From the NCBI GenBank assembly GCA_003254885.1, contig QANT01001192.1:1-64000 (forward strand): a stretch of DNA of 64,000 bases, in the 5' to 3' direction. Below the pieces are notes generated by a model. That model ran no database searches, was not told where the DNA came from, and saw nothing but the letters and a program-made list of their open reading frames with translations. Shown piece by piece: positions 1-12,500 of the stretch. Source of the DNA: Purshia tridentata. Lineage: Eukaryota > Streptophyta > Magnoliopsida > Rosales > Rosaceae. Numbering within the stretch: the first letter of the stretch is position 1; the number at the start of each line of letters is the position of its first letter. The translations under genes and the position numbers were made by a program.

Positions 1-99
1 TTATTTGTTTTTTCGGGTGGGGCAATTTTATGTTGTAAATTTAGGCTCTGCATGGTCAACATACCAATAATGGAGTCATCACTATTCCATGATAGTTTA

Positions 100-1812
100 A
101 TTAACTGACCCAAACTATACCGATCACCCTAAGATACTTAGTTGACCACTCTTATTTTAATTTAGTAAAACCCATTTTTACCCTATAGTAAAATGACCAT
201 AAAGGATATACCACTTATTTTATACTTATTTGCTCCCTACACCCCCAACTCATTTTACCACCCATTGAAAACCCCAACGTGCAGAACCAGACCCATCTTC
301 ATACTGAATCTCCATCTCCTTCATCTTCAACCTCCACCATCTTCATCTTCAACTAAAACCTTAGACATAGATTGTTCGTTTAGACACTGAAATTACCTGC
401 ATTTGACGAATGGACACTCAGAACGACATTTGGAGTCGTCAAATAAAGAAAGTTTCAATTTTTTTGAGTTTTCCTAAATTTTTTCGGATCCAAAAAAATG
501 CTGTGCGCGATTTTATTTGGTACACCAGTATCGAAATGTGTCATACATTTTGGTATATGCTATCCAAATAAATGTATAATATACAATAGTCATCTGCCGT
601 TTGTAAATTGAACTATAATTTTCTTAATTGTCATTCGGATGTTGTTTGTCGAATAATGTCAAAAGTTCCAGTGGAATTCCGCTGAAGTTTATGCAAACAT
701 TTCGCAACGGAGCCACCGAATATATATGATATATTCAGTAGTTAAACTTCGAATAGTGGGTGATGAGCAATTTTTTATTTTTATTTTCTATGTAGGAGCA
801 ATAGCTAGATAATGCTTCTACCGAATACAGTGTGGTTGAAGGAAATGATGAACTTGACTATTCCAATGAATTCACAACAACGAAAGTAAGCATGTCTTAT
901 ATGGGAATTATGAGTTATGCATACCTCAATTTCAATTGAAAATAATTATAATTGTCATGTGTAGGTGTTTCAAAGTAAGGATTCAATACTTAATTGGATT
1001 CGTTCACAAAGAAAAAGGCAAAACATGATAATTGTAATATATTACTTAGAAAAAAATAAAAAAATTGCACGTCACAAAGTATTCAACGGTTAATTATTGA
1101 ATATATTATATGTATTCGGTGACTCCCTTCCGAAATGTTTGTATAAACTTTGACGAAATGCCACTGAAAGTTTTGACATAATTCAACGATCCTTTTCTGA
1201 ACGACTAGTTAGCAAACTATAGTTCAATTTAAATACGATGGATGAGTACCAAATAATATATGTTTATTCGGAGACCATATATTGAAATATATTACAAATT
1301 TCGGTACTGGTTTACCGAACAAAAACACGAACAGCAAATTTTATAGATTGGAAAAATTTCATGAAAACTCAAAAAAATATCAAATTTACTTCATTCAACG
1401 ACTCCAAATTGTCTTCTGAGTGTCCATTCGTCAAATGCAGGTTATTTAAGTGTTTTAATCAACAATTTATGTGTAGGGTTTTAGTTAAAGATGAAAATGG
1501 TGGAGGTTGAGTATGAGGATGAAGATGGTGGAGGTAGAGGTTCAGGCTGTGTACGTTGGGTTTTTCAGTGGGTGGTCAAGTGGGTTAAGGGGTATAGGGA
1601 GAAAAGGTTATAGAGAGAAAACATGTAGGGTGAGATTATTTGATGGGTTTAGAGAGTAAATGTAGAGATTTTATTAAATATAGGTATTTATATAATCATA
1701 AGGTGGTTAATTCAGCAAATTTAATAGATTTTAAATTTTGGGGTGATTAACTCAATAAAGGTGGTCAACTCAGCATAAGATGGTGGTCGAAATAGACTGA
1801 ACCTTTTTGTAA
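100..1812. mobile_element. long inverted-repeat (foldback/MULE-like) element
   Basis: The two halves are diverged reverse complements. The left arm runs from about 100 to 770 and the right arm from about 1085 to 1812, around a loop of roughly 300 bases. Matching landmarks are TTGACCACTCTTATT (left) against the complement of AATAAAGGTGGTCAA (right), and the shared block GACGAATGGACACTCAGAA at about 405 and, inverted, about 1420. No transposase is visible, so it is non-autonomous. Arms of this length fit a Mutator-like foldback element. A target-site duplication was not resolved, so both ends are approximate. It lies upstream of the Vps62-like gene. Confidence 0.75.
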
Positions 1813-3110
1813 TCTTATTAAATTACAGGAATATCTTTATTTGTCGTTGGAATCGTATCAACCGACGAAAAATTTGAATCTATCCACTGTCCCCTAGAAG
1901 ACCATTACATATTTGAATTTTAAATAAATAACATGCCTAGTTCTTTCTTATCATTGATGGGAGCTTTTCTTTTTTTGTTTGGTGCTGCCGACCATGGGAT
2001 ATTGTAGCATTTAAAACAAGCAAGCCTAGTCCCTGTTTGTATATATATTACTTTACTTTATGTGATGTCCGACGAAGTGGCTTTATTATACTTGTTTATC
2101 TCAGCTAACCCCACGTCAAAATGCAAACACATTTGACAATGACCATTTATGCTTCAGAGTTTTTCTTCTTTCTTTAAAAAATTACCTTAAATCTTTAATC
2201 ATGGTTAAAATGTGTGGTTTAAGTGGTTGTACTGACTATTAAAATTAACATAATTACTATATTGCTAGCATGTGACAGGCATTAAGTGATAAAGCTAGAC
2301 GCCTAAACTTAGTTAAATGTCATGGTCCTCATGGATAATGAAGGAAACATAATGTGTGAAACTCCTGAGCTCAAATTGGAGAGGCACATGACAATGAAAT
2401 GTCAAATTCAAAAAAGAATGAAAGAAAACAGAGCATCTTTAGGCATCAAAGGAATGATACTTGTGTTTTTTATGTTATTTTGTTTATTTTATAATATAAT
2501 GTTATGATATGAATCGTATATCTTTTTTTATCATCATTTCGTCTAATTACATGATATGCATTAATATTCTTTTCATGATTTTAATCTCCTCTAAGTTGGT
2601 ATATCCATAAACGGTGTGAAAGAACAATGATTAGTGATTAGAATAATATGATTGGTTTTATCATCTAGCTTACCCTTTTTTTTTTTTAGGCCAAGATCAT
2701 CTAGCTTACCCTTATCCAAANTATATCCATAAACGGTGTGAAAGAACAATGATTAGTGATTAGAATAATATGATGGTTTTATCATCTAGCTTACCCTTTT
2801 TTTTTTAGGCCAAGATCATCTAGCTTACCCTTATCCAAAGACCTTGCTGTTACAACTTAAAATGAAGAAATGGAAGAAAATGTTTTGAGTGTGAGGTTTT
2901 AATCATGACTTTTACTGTTAGTTACTTTATAATCAAAGTAGAGTGAGACAGTTTGGTGGCTTGCTTGGCCTCCATTGATAAGAATTAAAAAAAAAAAAAG
3001 CTTCAAATAAAGCAAGTTCCCAAACACAAAACGTAGCAAAGCAGACAAAAACATCCAACAGCTTCCTTTGCCTTTGTGTCTCAACCAGCTTCCTCTAAAT
3101 TCACTTAACC
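1813..3110. other. intergenic/promoter region of the Vps62-like gene
   Basis: This is AT-rich DNA without a supportable gene; small ORFs here lack homology and coding character. It contains the duplicated segment at 2600-2840 and otherwise nothing I recognise. Confidence 0.6.
2600..2840. repeat. tandem duplication (~120 bp x2) split by a single N
   Basis: Copy 1 covers 2600-2720 and copy 2 covers 2722-2840. They are nearly identical and separated only by the N at 2721. Differences are a one-base indel and the length of the T-run. Each copy also repeats the short phrase ATCATCTAGCTTACCC on both sides of its T-run. The N exactly at the seam suggests a joined contig overlap rather than a biological duplication. 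Confidence 0.85.
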
Positions 3111-3118
3111 TCTTTCAA

Positions 3119-3206
3119 CTCTCTCTCTCTCTCTCTCTCTCTCGCAAGAAAAAGTCTTCTTGGTTTGACTGTGTGAGGGTTTGAGGGCCTCTCTCTCAAG
3201 TATAAA
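3119..3206 (+). promoter_or_regulatory. CT microsatellite and TATA-like box of the Vps62-like gene
   Basis: A pure CT run occupies about 3119-3143, and TATAAA lies at 3201-3206. This places a likely transcription start near 3230 and gives a leader of about 130 bases before the ATG at 3360. CT/GA tracts near plant core promoters are common. The TATA assignment is inferred from position only. Confidence 0.4.
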
Positions 3207-3359
3207 GGGAGAGGGAGCTTTCTCTCCCTTCTTTATTCCTCTGTCTTGCTCAGTGTATGTTTAGGAATTGTGGACAGGAATTTAAGAGACTGAGGATCAT
3301 AATCTTTGGACATACTTTTGTGGGTTGTTGAATTTGTGAGAGTTGGTAAAATAGCTAAG

Positions 3360-5989
3360 ATGTTTGGGTGTGAGTGCTGGTGCTGGACCAGTGACTACTC
3401 TGAGATTTATCATCACCCTCAGCCACAACCCTACTCTCTGCCTTCACCTCTTCCACAGTGGCCTCAAGGTGTGCCATCAATTCATTCTTTCTTTATTTCT
3501 TTTTTTCCTTCAGAAAATGAGTGAGATTTGTATCATTATATGTTGCAATTTTTGGGTTTTTTTGCTTTTTTTTTTCTCTACAAAGAATGAAACATCTTAA
3601 ATTTTTTTTTTAATTAAATTTGTTTAGGAACAACTTGCTTGCAGAGATGGCTTCATGAATTCTGATAAATTGTACTGTTCTTCATTTTCTTTCATCTTCT
3701 GTAAATTTTGTTTTATTAAGGTTAATGAGTTCTTGATTATCAGAATATGCTTTGGTCATTTGGATATTCCTTTTCCTTCAATTTTTTTTCTTTTGCTTGC
3801 TCCTTTTCATACGTTTGAAATTTTGTTTGGTGGTGGCTGTTTGGTATGGGTGGTGGCTGCGTGAGGTACACGTATTTTTTCTTTAAACTTGGTCAACAAA
3901 TTCATGAACTTGGTCAATATTTGGAAGCCTAGATATTTTTGCAATGCCTTGAAAGTTGAATTTTCTTGGAATTTGAAAGTTTCAATATTTTCTATTCTAA
4001 AAGGGTTTGATGCTCGACAACAGCTTTTTGTTCAAAAGATAGCATCAATTTCTACTTTACTTTGTATGTATGTATAGAAATAAATGTGACTATATAGACC
4101 TTTTAGTTTCTGTTTCTGTTTCTGTTTCTGTTTCCGTTTCCCTTTTGTTTTTTCTTTTTTTTCTTTTTTCTATTCTCTTTGAGGAAGCGTTCTTTTGGTT
4201 CCTAATCCATGAAAGTCAATTACCATTTTCTTCCAATATATTGTTTAAAATGCCCAATTTTTTTGAGGAGTCTCTAAGTTCCAAAATGTTTCTGTAATCT
4301 CGTATGGAAGAGTACGAAGCTTTTGCACCTTCTACTGTCACTTATTATGAGCTCAATTCATGAACAATGTGTACTATCATTTCCTTAGGCCAAGGTTTTG
4401 CTACTGGAAGAATATGCCTTGGAGAAATTGAAGTTATCCAAATCACCAAGTTTGAGAGCATCTGGAGTTGCAATCTGTTGCATGGAAAACCAAAAGGTGT
4501 CACATTTTATAGACCTGCAGGGATCCCTGATGACTTCTTTTGCCTTGGTTACTACTGCCAGCCCAATGACCAGCCATTGAGAGGGTATGTTCTTGTGGCT
4601 CGTGACACGGTTGCTACAGAGCAGCAAGATGGTTTAATCCAAGACTCGGTATTACAGCTACCAGCTTTAAGAAAGCCAATCAACTACTCATTAGTCTGGA
4701 ATGTAGATTCAACTAATGATGAGTGTGGTTATATTTGGTTGCCAAACCCACCTGTGGGTTATAAGGCCATGGGTTTTGTGGTCACTGACAATCCTGAGCA
4801 GCCCAAACTCAAAGAAGTTAGATGCGTGCGAGAAGATCTTACAGAGAGTTGTGAAGCACGCGATCAGTTTCTTGCCTTGGATTCAAAGTTTTCTGAGGAC
4901 CAATTTCAGGTGTGGAATACAAGACCCTGCAAACGGGGTATGTTGTGTAGCGGTGTTTCAGTTGGTACATTCTTTTGCAGTACCAACTTGGATTGTGATC
5001 AGGAACTAGAAGTTGCATGCTTGAAGAATCATGATTTCACCCTACATGCAATGCCAAATCTAAACCAAGTTCACACACTCATTGAGCACTATGGGCCTAC
5101 TGTATTCTTCCATCCTAGTGAGGTTTATTTGCCATCATCAGTACAATGGTTTTTCAAAAATGGGGCACTTTTGTACAGAGATGACTCTGAGAATGGTGAA
5201 CCTATTGATTATAGAGGCAAAAATTTGCCTTGTGGAGGGGAAAATGATGCTGCATTCTGGATAGATTTGCCAGATGATGATGATGCTAGAAATCATCTCA
5301 AGAGTGGAAACATGGAGAGTGCAGAGCTATATGTTCATGTAAAACCAGCATTAGGAGGAACTTTTACAGATATTGCTATGTGGGTATTCTGCCCCTTCAA
5401 TGGACCAGCTGCCATTAAAATTGGTTTAGTAAATATTGCAATGAACAAGATAGGGCAACATGTCAGTGACTGGGAACACTTCACTCTGCGAGTGAGCAAC
5501 TTCACAGGAGAACTCTGGCAAGTGTATTTCTCAGAACACAGTGGTGGTAAATGGGTGGATGCTTTTGACTTGGAGTTCATTGAAGGGAATAAGCCAATTG
5601 TTTATTCTTCAAAACATGGTCATAGTAGCTACCCTCATCCAGGGACTTACCTGCAGGGGTCATCAAAGTTTGACATAGGAGTAAGGAATGATTGTGCTCG
5701 GAGCAAGATTTATATTGACTCGAGCACCAAGTATCAGATTGTTGCAGCCGAGTACCTTGGTGATGGTGTTATTACAGAACCATGTTGGTTGCAGTATATG
5801 AGAAACTGGGGTCCAACCATTGTGTATGATTCTCGATCCGAACTAGATAAGTTAATTGATCGTCTTCCATTCTTTGTTCGATTCTCCGTCGAAAACCTAG
5901 TTGATTTGTTTCCTACTCAACTGTATGGTGAGGAAGGACCAACAGGCCCCAAAGAGAAGGATAATTGGTTAGGAGATGAGAGATGCTAG
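3360..5989 (+). CDS. Vps62/DUF946-like protein (569 aa)
   Basis: There are two coding exons, 3360-3468 and 4389-5989, around a GT-AG intron with a split Gly codon, giving 569 residues. The short first exon encodes an aromatic/Cys-rich start (MFGCECWCW) followed by a Pro-rich stretch ending LPQWPQ. The second exon opens with GQGFATGRI, the usual continuation in plant members. The body matches the plant Vps62 (DUF946) family, for example GVTFYRP, SDWEHFTLRVSNFTGELW and YGPTVFFHPSEVY. The family is named after yeast Vps62, implicated in vacuolar protein sorting. The biochemical role of the plant proteins is unknown, and no membrane segment is evident. The 3' end faces the ATRX gene, with about 840 bases between stop codons. 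Confidence 0.9.
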
Positions 5990-6833
5990 CTCTTCTCATA
6001 TTACGATATCTTTCCTTGCTTTTCAGTGGGTAGCCATGGAATAAGAGGATTGGCCTTAGTTTCTTCAGCTTCCAGGTTGTCAGAGTGCGTTAAGTCCCTC
6101 TGGAGCAGAGGTGTGAGGTTTGGGAAAGTAGGGATGGCTCCTGAATCGTCAAGTTTATGCAGTTCCATACAAGCTTGACCTTTCTCGATACAATTTGTCA
6201 AATGCTTTGTATTTGAAAAGTCTTGACTGCTGAATCGTAAAGTTTATGCATGATACTAGAAAATTATGGGAAGGCAATTAAATTCTGTAGGAGTTATGGT
6301 AGGCTCACTAAAAACGTTTCTGAGGAATACCTGCTAAGAATACCTGCTAACAATGTTGTAGTGTCCGCAATGAATGATATCTTATTTTGAACCCGCTACA
6401 AGAGATTAAAATCATAACAAGGTTCCAAATAATTTCAAAACAATGTAAACCATCACCGAAAGTGCTAAACTGCTAATAATCTCTCAAGGAATATAATAAT
6501 AAATCTTCTTAAAAATAGAGTCAACTATTTTGGGTGGATACTCTATATCACAAGAAATTCATGCCAAGAAAAAGGTTATTCAGATTTTCATTGCTCATTT
6601 CATTCTCGTAATGTTAAATTATACAAGCCTATTTCTTTGTTTATCAAAAAGTAACCCTTTTTCTTCTCCCTCAAAACAAAGTAAATATGTGACGGGAAAG
6701 TGCTCCCCATATTTGACACTAATTAAGACACAATACATACAAAAATTTCAAATTGTGTTCAAACGGGCATTGAACTTACAGCAACTGCAATATACAATCG
6801 AACCATTTACAACAAAGTGCAGGACACTGTCAT
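5990..6833. other. convergent 3' flanks (Vps62-like and ATRX)
   Basis: This stretch holds the 3' untranslated regions of the two convergent genes and AT-rich spacer. No further gene or RNA is recognised. Confidence 0.55.
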
Positions 6834-9548
6834 TCACTTTGCAAACTTGCCATCTCGATGCAGCTCTTCCCAGCATATCTCACGAGCACACTCTCCACAC
6901 ACAGTAGTGCAACCATATTTTGTGCCCTGGCTTCTAAGGGTCAGCAAATGTGCAAGATTAGTGCATTTGCGCTGCACAAAATTATCCTTTGCCTTAGATT
7001 CTGTAACGCTGCTCATCTGTGGTGCAGGTGAGGCCACGTATGATGCAGCTGGCTTTTGTTCAACTGCAGATTCATTGAGAGGAAAACGTTGCACTTCCTC
7101 CCATTCCAATGCTCTCCGGAATACTTCCCAAGCCATGTCTTGCTCCTCCTTTGACAGCTTTTCCTCCTCATTCTCTTGCAAAAGGGTCTCATGTAAGTGG
7201 AAATTGGCAATCCACCTGCAACGAGGTAGTGCATCCGTGAATGAGGGAGGGAGAGATAGAAAGTGCTAAGAAGTTGCCAATTGTGAACAGTGTAATCCAG
7301 CAACCAACTCATACCAATAGACGCTGAATAAAAGAAGAACGAACATAGGAACATACCGTGGATAATGCTTGCCAAGTAAACTTTCCATTAGCTTGTCAGA
7401 AGAGCAATTTCCGTGAGAAAGAGTCACTTTATGCTTAGGCAAGTTTTCAACTTGACCAGTCATATTTTGGTTTTCATGTCCATTATCTTTATCAATCTCA
7501 AGGTTCTCCTCATCGCCAAATTCAAAAAGATGCAACATCTCTTCCTTAGATATTGTCCGATGAACTTGTTGTCTATCGACAACCCTAGCAGCCAAGCCCT
7601 CCTTTGTTACCTATTTGGCAAGTTTACTTCATTAAAATTTCATTCAGATACAAGAACCATATAAGTCCATTTTGTACTCCCATACCTGACGCTTATAAAT
7701 TTTTTCTTCCATAGTTCCATGTGCCATCAATCTGTAAGCAAACACTGGTTTTGTTTGGCCATACCTGAAATAATGGAGAACCACAAATCTTAACAATTTG
7801 TCACATTAAAGATTTTCTGCTTCGTAGAAGTAAAACAATCAAGCTAGTTGTTCCCTGCCTACCAAGGACTTTGGTATGAAAAGAAAATAGCTATATGTAA
7901 GAATTTGAGGGGCGGGGGCCATCTTGAAGAGTTTCTGGGAGAAATTTGTGCATGGGCCTCTTAGAAACAGACACTAGTGAAATATGAGAATGTGGCTCAA
8001 AAGGTCATAGTAAATCTTCACGCTTTTGATCAGAGGAAACCCAAGTTTGAGCACCAAATTTGAGTTAGTTGCTTTTAACTATGTGAAGAGGGCTTGTTTT
8101 GTTTTTCTACTTAAAAAAATTCCTCACCAGATCACTCTACGAGCGGTTTATTTTCATCGTTATTAACTTTCAGTGTTGAGTCTGAATTATACAATATCAA
8201 CGAATTTACTGAATAAAAACCAAGTTAAGAACCAAAAAAACATGAATACCAACCCACCTCCAAGCACGATATATAGCCTGAAGATCGTATGTCGGATTCC
8301 AAGAACCATCAACTATAATTACACGGTTAGCAGCATGAAGATTTATCCCTAAAGATCCAGCTCTGGTGGAAATCAGCGTGCATTTCACTCTCTTATTTAG
8401 GGGATCATTAAAGCGCTCAACCAGCTTTTGCCTTTCTGAGCTCTCTGTTCTGCCATCCAGCCTGAAGTGCAAAAAAAAAGACGTAACTTTGTTAAAAATA
8501 GGGCATTCCAAGTTTATGTAAAGGCTATTACATTTACATCAGGATAGATAGGTAACAAATATTATGTACAAGCCAAGCTCTTGCTAAACTAGGAGATCCA
8601 TTTGATGAATACAAGAATTACAAACTCAAGAAGCTGACAAAAAGAACTAAGATCTATGTCAACTGTAAACTGTTTTCAGTGATTTGTACCAACCTATACC
8701 AATCTTTTCCTTTCTTCCAAAACTTCCATCTCTTCCCATGTCGAGGTAGTCTTGAAAGGTATAGTTCTATCAGGTCAAGAGTTGGTATGCTCTGGCTAAA
8801 TACCAATGCCTTATCACCCGCATCAGCACACATAGTTAGAATGTCAACCAGCAATACCATTTTGCCACTATAATCAAGCTCTCTATAATTATTTTCATGA
8901 AGAAGATCATTCCACCAATCCTGAAAAACGATAAACGCAGAACGCTTAAATAGCACATCTAAATAGAGTCAAATGGAAGGAAAATCAAATATTAATAAGA
9001 GCAAAAAGACTAATAATCCATCAGTATATTTTGCCCAAATCTATACCTTTTGAAAAAAGCCATCATCTTTTTTTCCTGGCAAAATTTCATTCATATTCCT
9101 CTGCTTATCTGTAAAGCAAGATATGTAACATTATTAGATACTTTTAGAAAATTATATTCAAATGCATAAATATATACACACATTCAAACCACATAAAGAG
9201 AAAATTAAATAAAAGGTCATACTTCTTAAAATGTCTCCAACACATACAAACAACCCTGAGTCTTAACTGATGACCGCTATTTGCAGAAATATTTGGCATG
9301 GTATATCCATTACTATCAAAACAATACCACGAGCATCCATGCCAGTCATGCAAAAACCAAGAAAACAAAAAAAAAATTGTACCTTCGGAAACCAAATTAG
9401 AGTCAATGTTTTCATCACTAGAGCTGTTATCTGCAAGAAAACTCTCAACAGCATCTTCACGTCTCACATAGTCTTTGTCATCTTTTCTCAGTTGCAAGAT
9501 CCCTGGATGGTTCCATATCTACTACAGACAAAAAAAAAAAAAAAAAAN

Positions 9549-9586
<38 letters not shown>

Positions 9587-12500
9587 ATTTTTCGTTACAA
9601 TACTTTACATGAAGAAAGAAGCATGATAACTTAAAAGATATTATAATATATAGTTGTGGTTGGCTTGTCGGAGGTGTTTTGGAGAAGCTTTCAGATCTGA
9701 AATTGGCCGACTGGTCGGAGCTCATGAGTGTTCGGTCACCCAAAACTAGTGAGCAGCAGGAGGTCGAAGCAGGTTGGCCGACCGGTTGGCTGACCCATTG
9801 CCCAGAACCAGCGAGCAGCAGTGGGGGATTTTGGAGTTTCCTAGTGGGGTACGGTTTTTGGGAAGCCTAGAAGAACTTGCGCAAGGGCCTTCCTAGTTTT
9901 GAAAGGTGTTCTAGGGGTTTTCCTTATTTACAAAGGAATAGAATGAGCTAAAAGGTTACTTACCCCTATTAGGATTAGGAATCCCAATCATAACCTACTT
10001 GCGTATGGCAGCCTATGCATTATAAATATGCTGCTATAAGTCTCATAAATAGAGAATAATACTAAGATTAACAATGTGAGCCTAGAGATAGAAGAGTGTG
10101 GCTGTGCAAGGGGTTTAGGGTTAGGGTTTTCAATAAGTTTTTGCAATCAAATTCTATACATAGTGCAGCTGAGATTCTCTACGGATCACACGAAGACGTA
10201 GGCAAAGTTCGCCAAACCTTGAGAAAAATCTTGGTGTTGTGTGTGTTTTATTTGGCTGCTATTCTCTGTGTGTTTTTGCTATATTTGCTTAACTCTAGAA
10301 TACATCAAGGACAAGGTCACGGGAGGTGTTAATTCACGTCAAGGCCTCCTGCCATGCATCAAGAACATTCCATAGAAATTGCCTTCACCTTAACCAAGCA
10401 CATTTTACTAGATTTAAGAGCATGACAATCAAGTCGACAACTCTGAAGCATTTTTAACACTATCCAATAGCGCCATAACCATTTCTTGGGAAATTCAAAA
10501 ATAAGTAAAAGAAAAAAAAAAAAAACTAACTACATACTTTTTTTCCAATTTTTGTCCTATTTCATGATAAGTATGGAAATGATGACATAACGCAGAAATT
10601 GTCACGCAATAGAACAAGATATTAGAAAAAATTTCCAACAGAAACACTCACTTTGCAGAAGTAACTTTTCAACTGTCTCTGAATGAGTGAATATCATCAC
10701 ATACAAAGTCAATAGAGTAACGGTTAACTAAGCACTTAGAGTTAGACAATTTTATTTTCATTTTGGAACCCTAATTCAAGCATGGTGATTGAGTCTTTCT
10801 ACATGCAGAGGAGTGGATGCTTCCCCATACATGCATGTGTGAGTGTGAGTGAGTGTGTGTGTGTGTGAGAGAGAAAGAGTGAGTGAGAGTGAGAGTGAGA
10901 GTGCATGTAATTATGTGTAAATCATGGAACTTGGGGAACTTAATAAATGTGCGAAAATATACCTGAGCTAAGGCCTGGTAGCCAGCAAAAAAACTTCTCT
11001 TCCGTATCTTTTCATTATAAGCCTTGTCGTTAGTGAATCCATGCACATCAAGGAATCTCTTGTATAATTTCCTCTGTAAGGGAGAAAGCTTCACAGCTAT
11101 TACAAAGACAGTTTTAGGTGGCAAGTCCTTCTTTACCACACTCATGTCCATTCTCTGAACAAATCCTTTTAACTGTTCATAAAGAATATGAGACCTTTGA
11201 TTCATGATTTTCACATCATCTGCAGTTGAATTAGTATGTTGACCATTCTCTATGGGATTCTGGAATCTGCATGTAAGGGGAGGCAGGATCAAGATAAATC
11301 ATACATGAAAATAACTGAAAAAACTTATAGAGCAAACACGCTTTATATGAGTGAAGAAGTCTTGCCGATTCCTAAACTCATGGCTGCTTCCAAGAAAACC
11401 TTCCCTTACAAAATCAACCATCTGTAATCAATTAAAATTTCAAACGAATCAAGACAGTAGACAATGTAATAACAAATGGCAAAAAAAATAGCTGTCAAGT
11501 GAACTCACACAATAATATTCCATGAGATTGTTCTGAAGAGGTGATCCAGTTAATGCTATCCTTCTTTGGCATTTCACTTGTTTCAAGGCTTGGGTTACAT
11601 CAGCCCTGGTATTCTTAATAATATGGGCCTCATCACAAACAAGTATATCAGGTCCATCCTGACAGTTGAAAATGTAACAATAGAAACAAGATTGTTTGGA
11701 TTAGTATAACGCACAAGCTCTTATAAAATGCATAAAATTCAGATAAAAATGCTTACTATGTTTTCAGAACATGAAAACTAAATAGGGCAAGTGACCAAGC
11801 TGCTACTATATATATAGTGCCATGAATGAGCATATTACTTGAAATGTCAGAAGCAATTGATCATCCAGTGATGCAAATAATTTAAGAGAAAGACTAAAAT
11901 CATCCAATTACAAAACATGCAATCTCTAGTTTGCTTATGTTATAACTTAAATCACAAACATCTCTCCAAAGACTTATATTTAAGGAAACATCCTCATTCA
12001 TGCTTGACTTAAGATGTAAAGAAACTACCTAGGTACAGAGGTGCATTGAAAAGGTAGAACAGAAAAGACAGGAAATAAAACCTTAGGACCTGAGTTATTT
12101 ATTGACCCCTAGGCACAATGCAATACTCTATTATATACGGAAGAAAAAAAAAAAGAGAAGGATCAAACAAGAGACCAGAATAGCATTTAATCAAAACATG
12201 TAGGTCATGCTAAAACATCAACCTGCGCCAAAGACATTATGTGTTTAACGGTTCATAAGAGGAATTATTCCTTTACTTATATCTGAACAAGTTACATAGC
12301 AATTTAATAAGAATAAAACTAACTAAAAGATTGGTTTAAGACTGGCCAGTTGAAGACGAAATAATCCACATGATAATACAGAATTAGAAGACATGGTATT
12401 AAAAACAAATTTAGAGGTTAACATCAACCAACCTGCAATGCATGACAAATTTCTCTAGCCATATGCCGATCCTTCACATGCTTTCCAAGGGATAAGTTTC

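Noticed and set aside
193-390. 65-residue ORF near the left edge
   Set aside because: It lies in the foldback arm, is low-complexity (CATCTTCATCTTCAAC-type repeats) and its mirrored copy is not open; not a gene.
2322-2507. 61-residue ORF with a hydrophobic end
   Set aside because: No recognisable homology, no supporting splice or promoter context, and the surrounding DNA is ordinary AT-rich spacer.
10111-10130. Telomere-like GGGTTTAGGGTTAGGG
   Set aside because: Only about two and a half units inside the LTR; chance or LTR sequence rather than an interstitial telomere.
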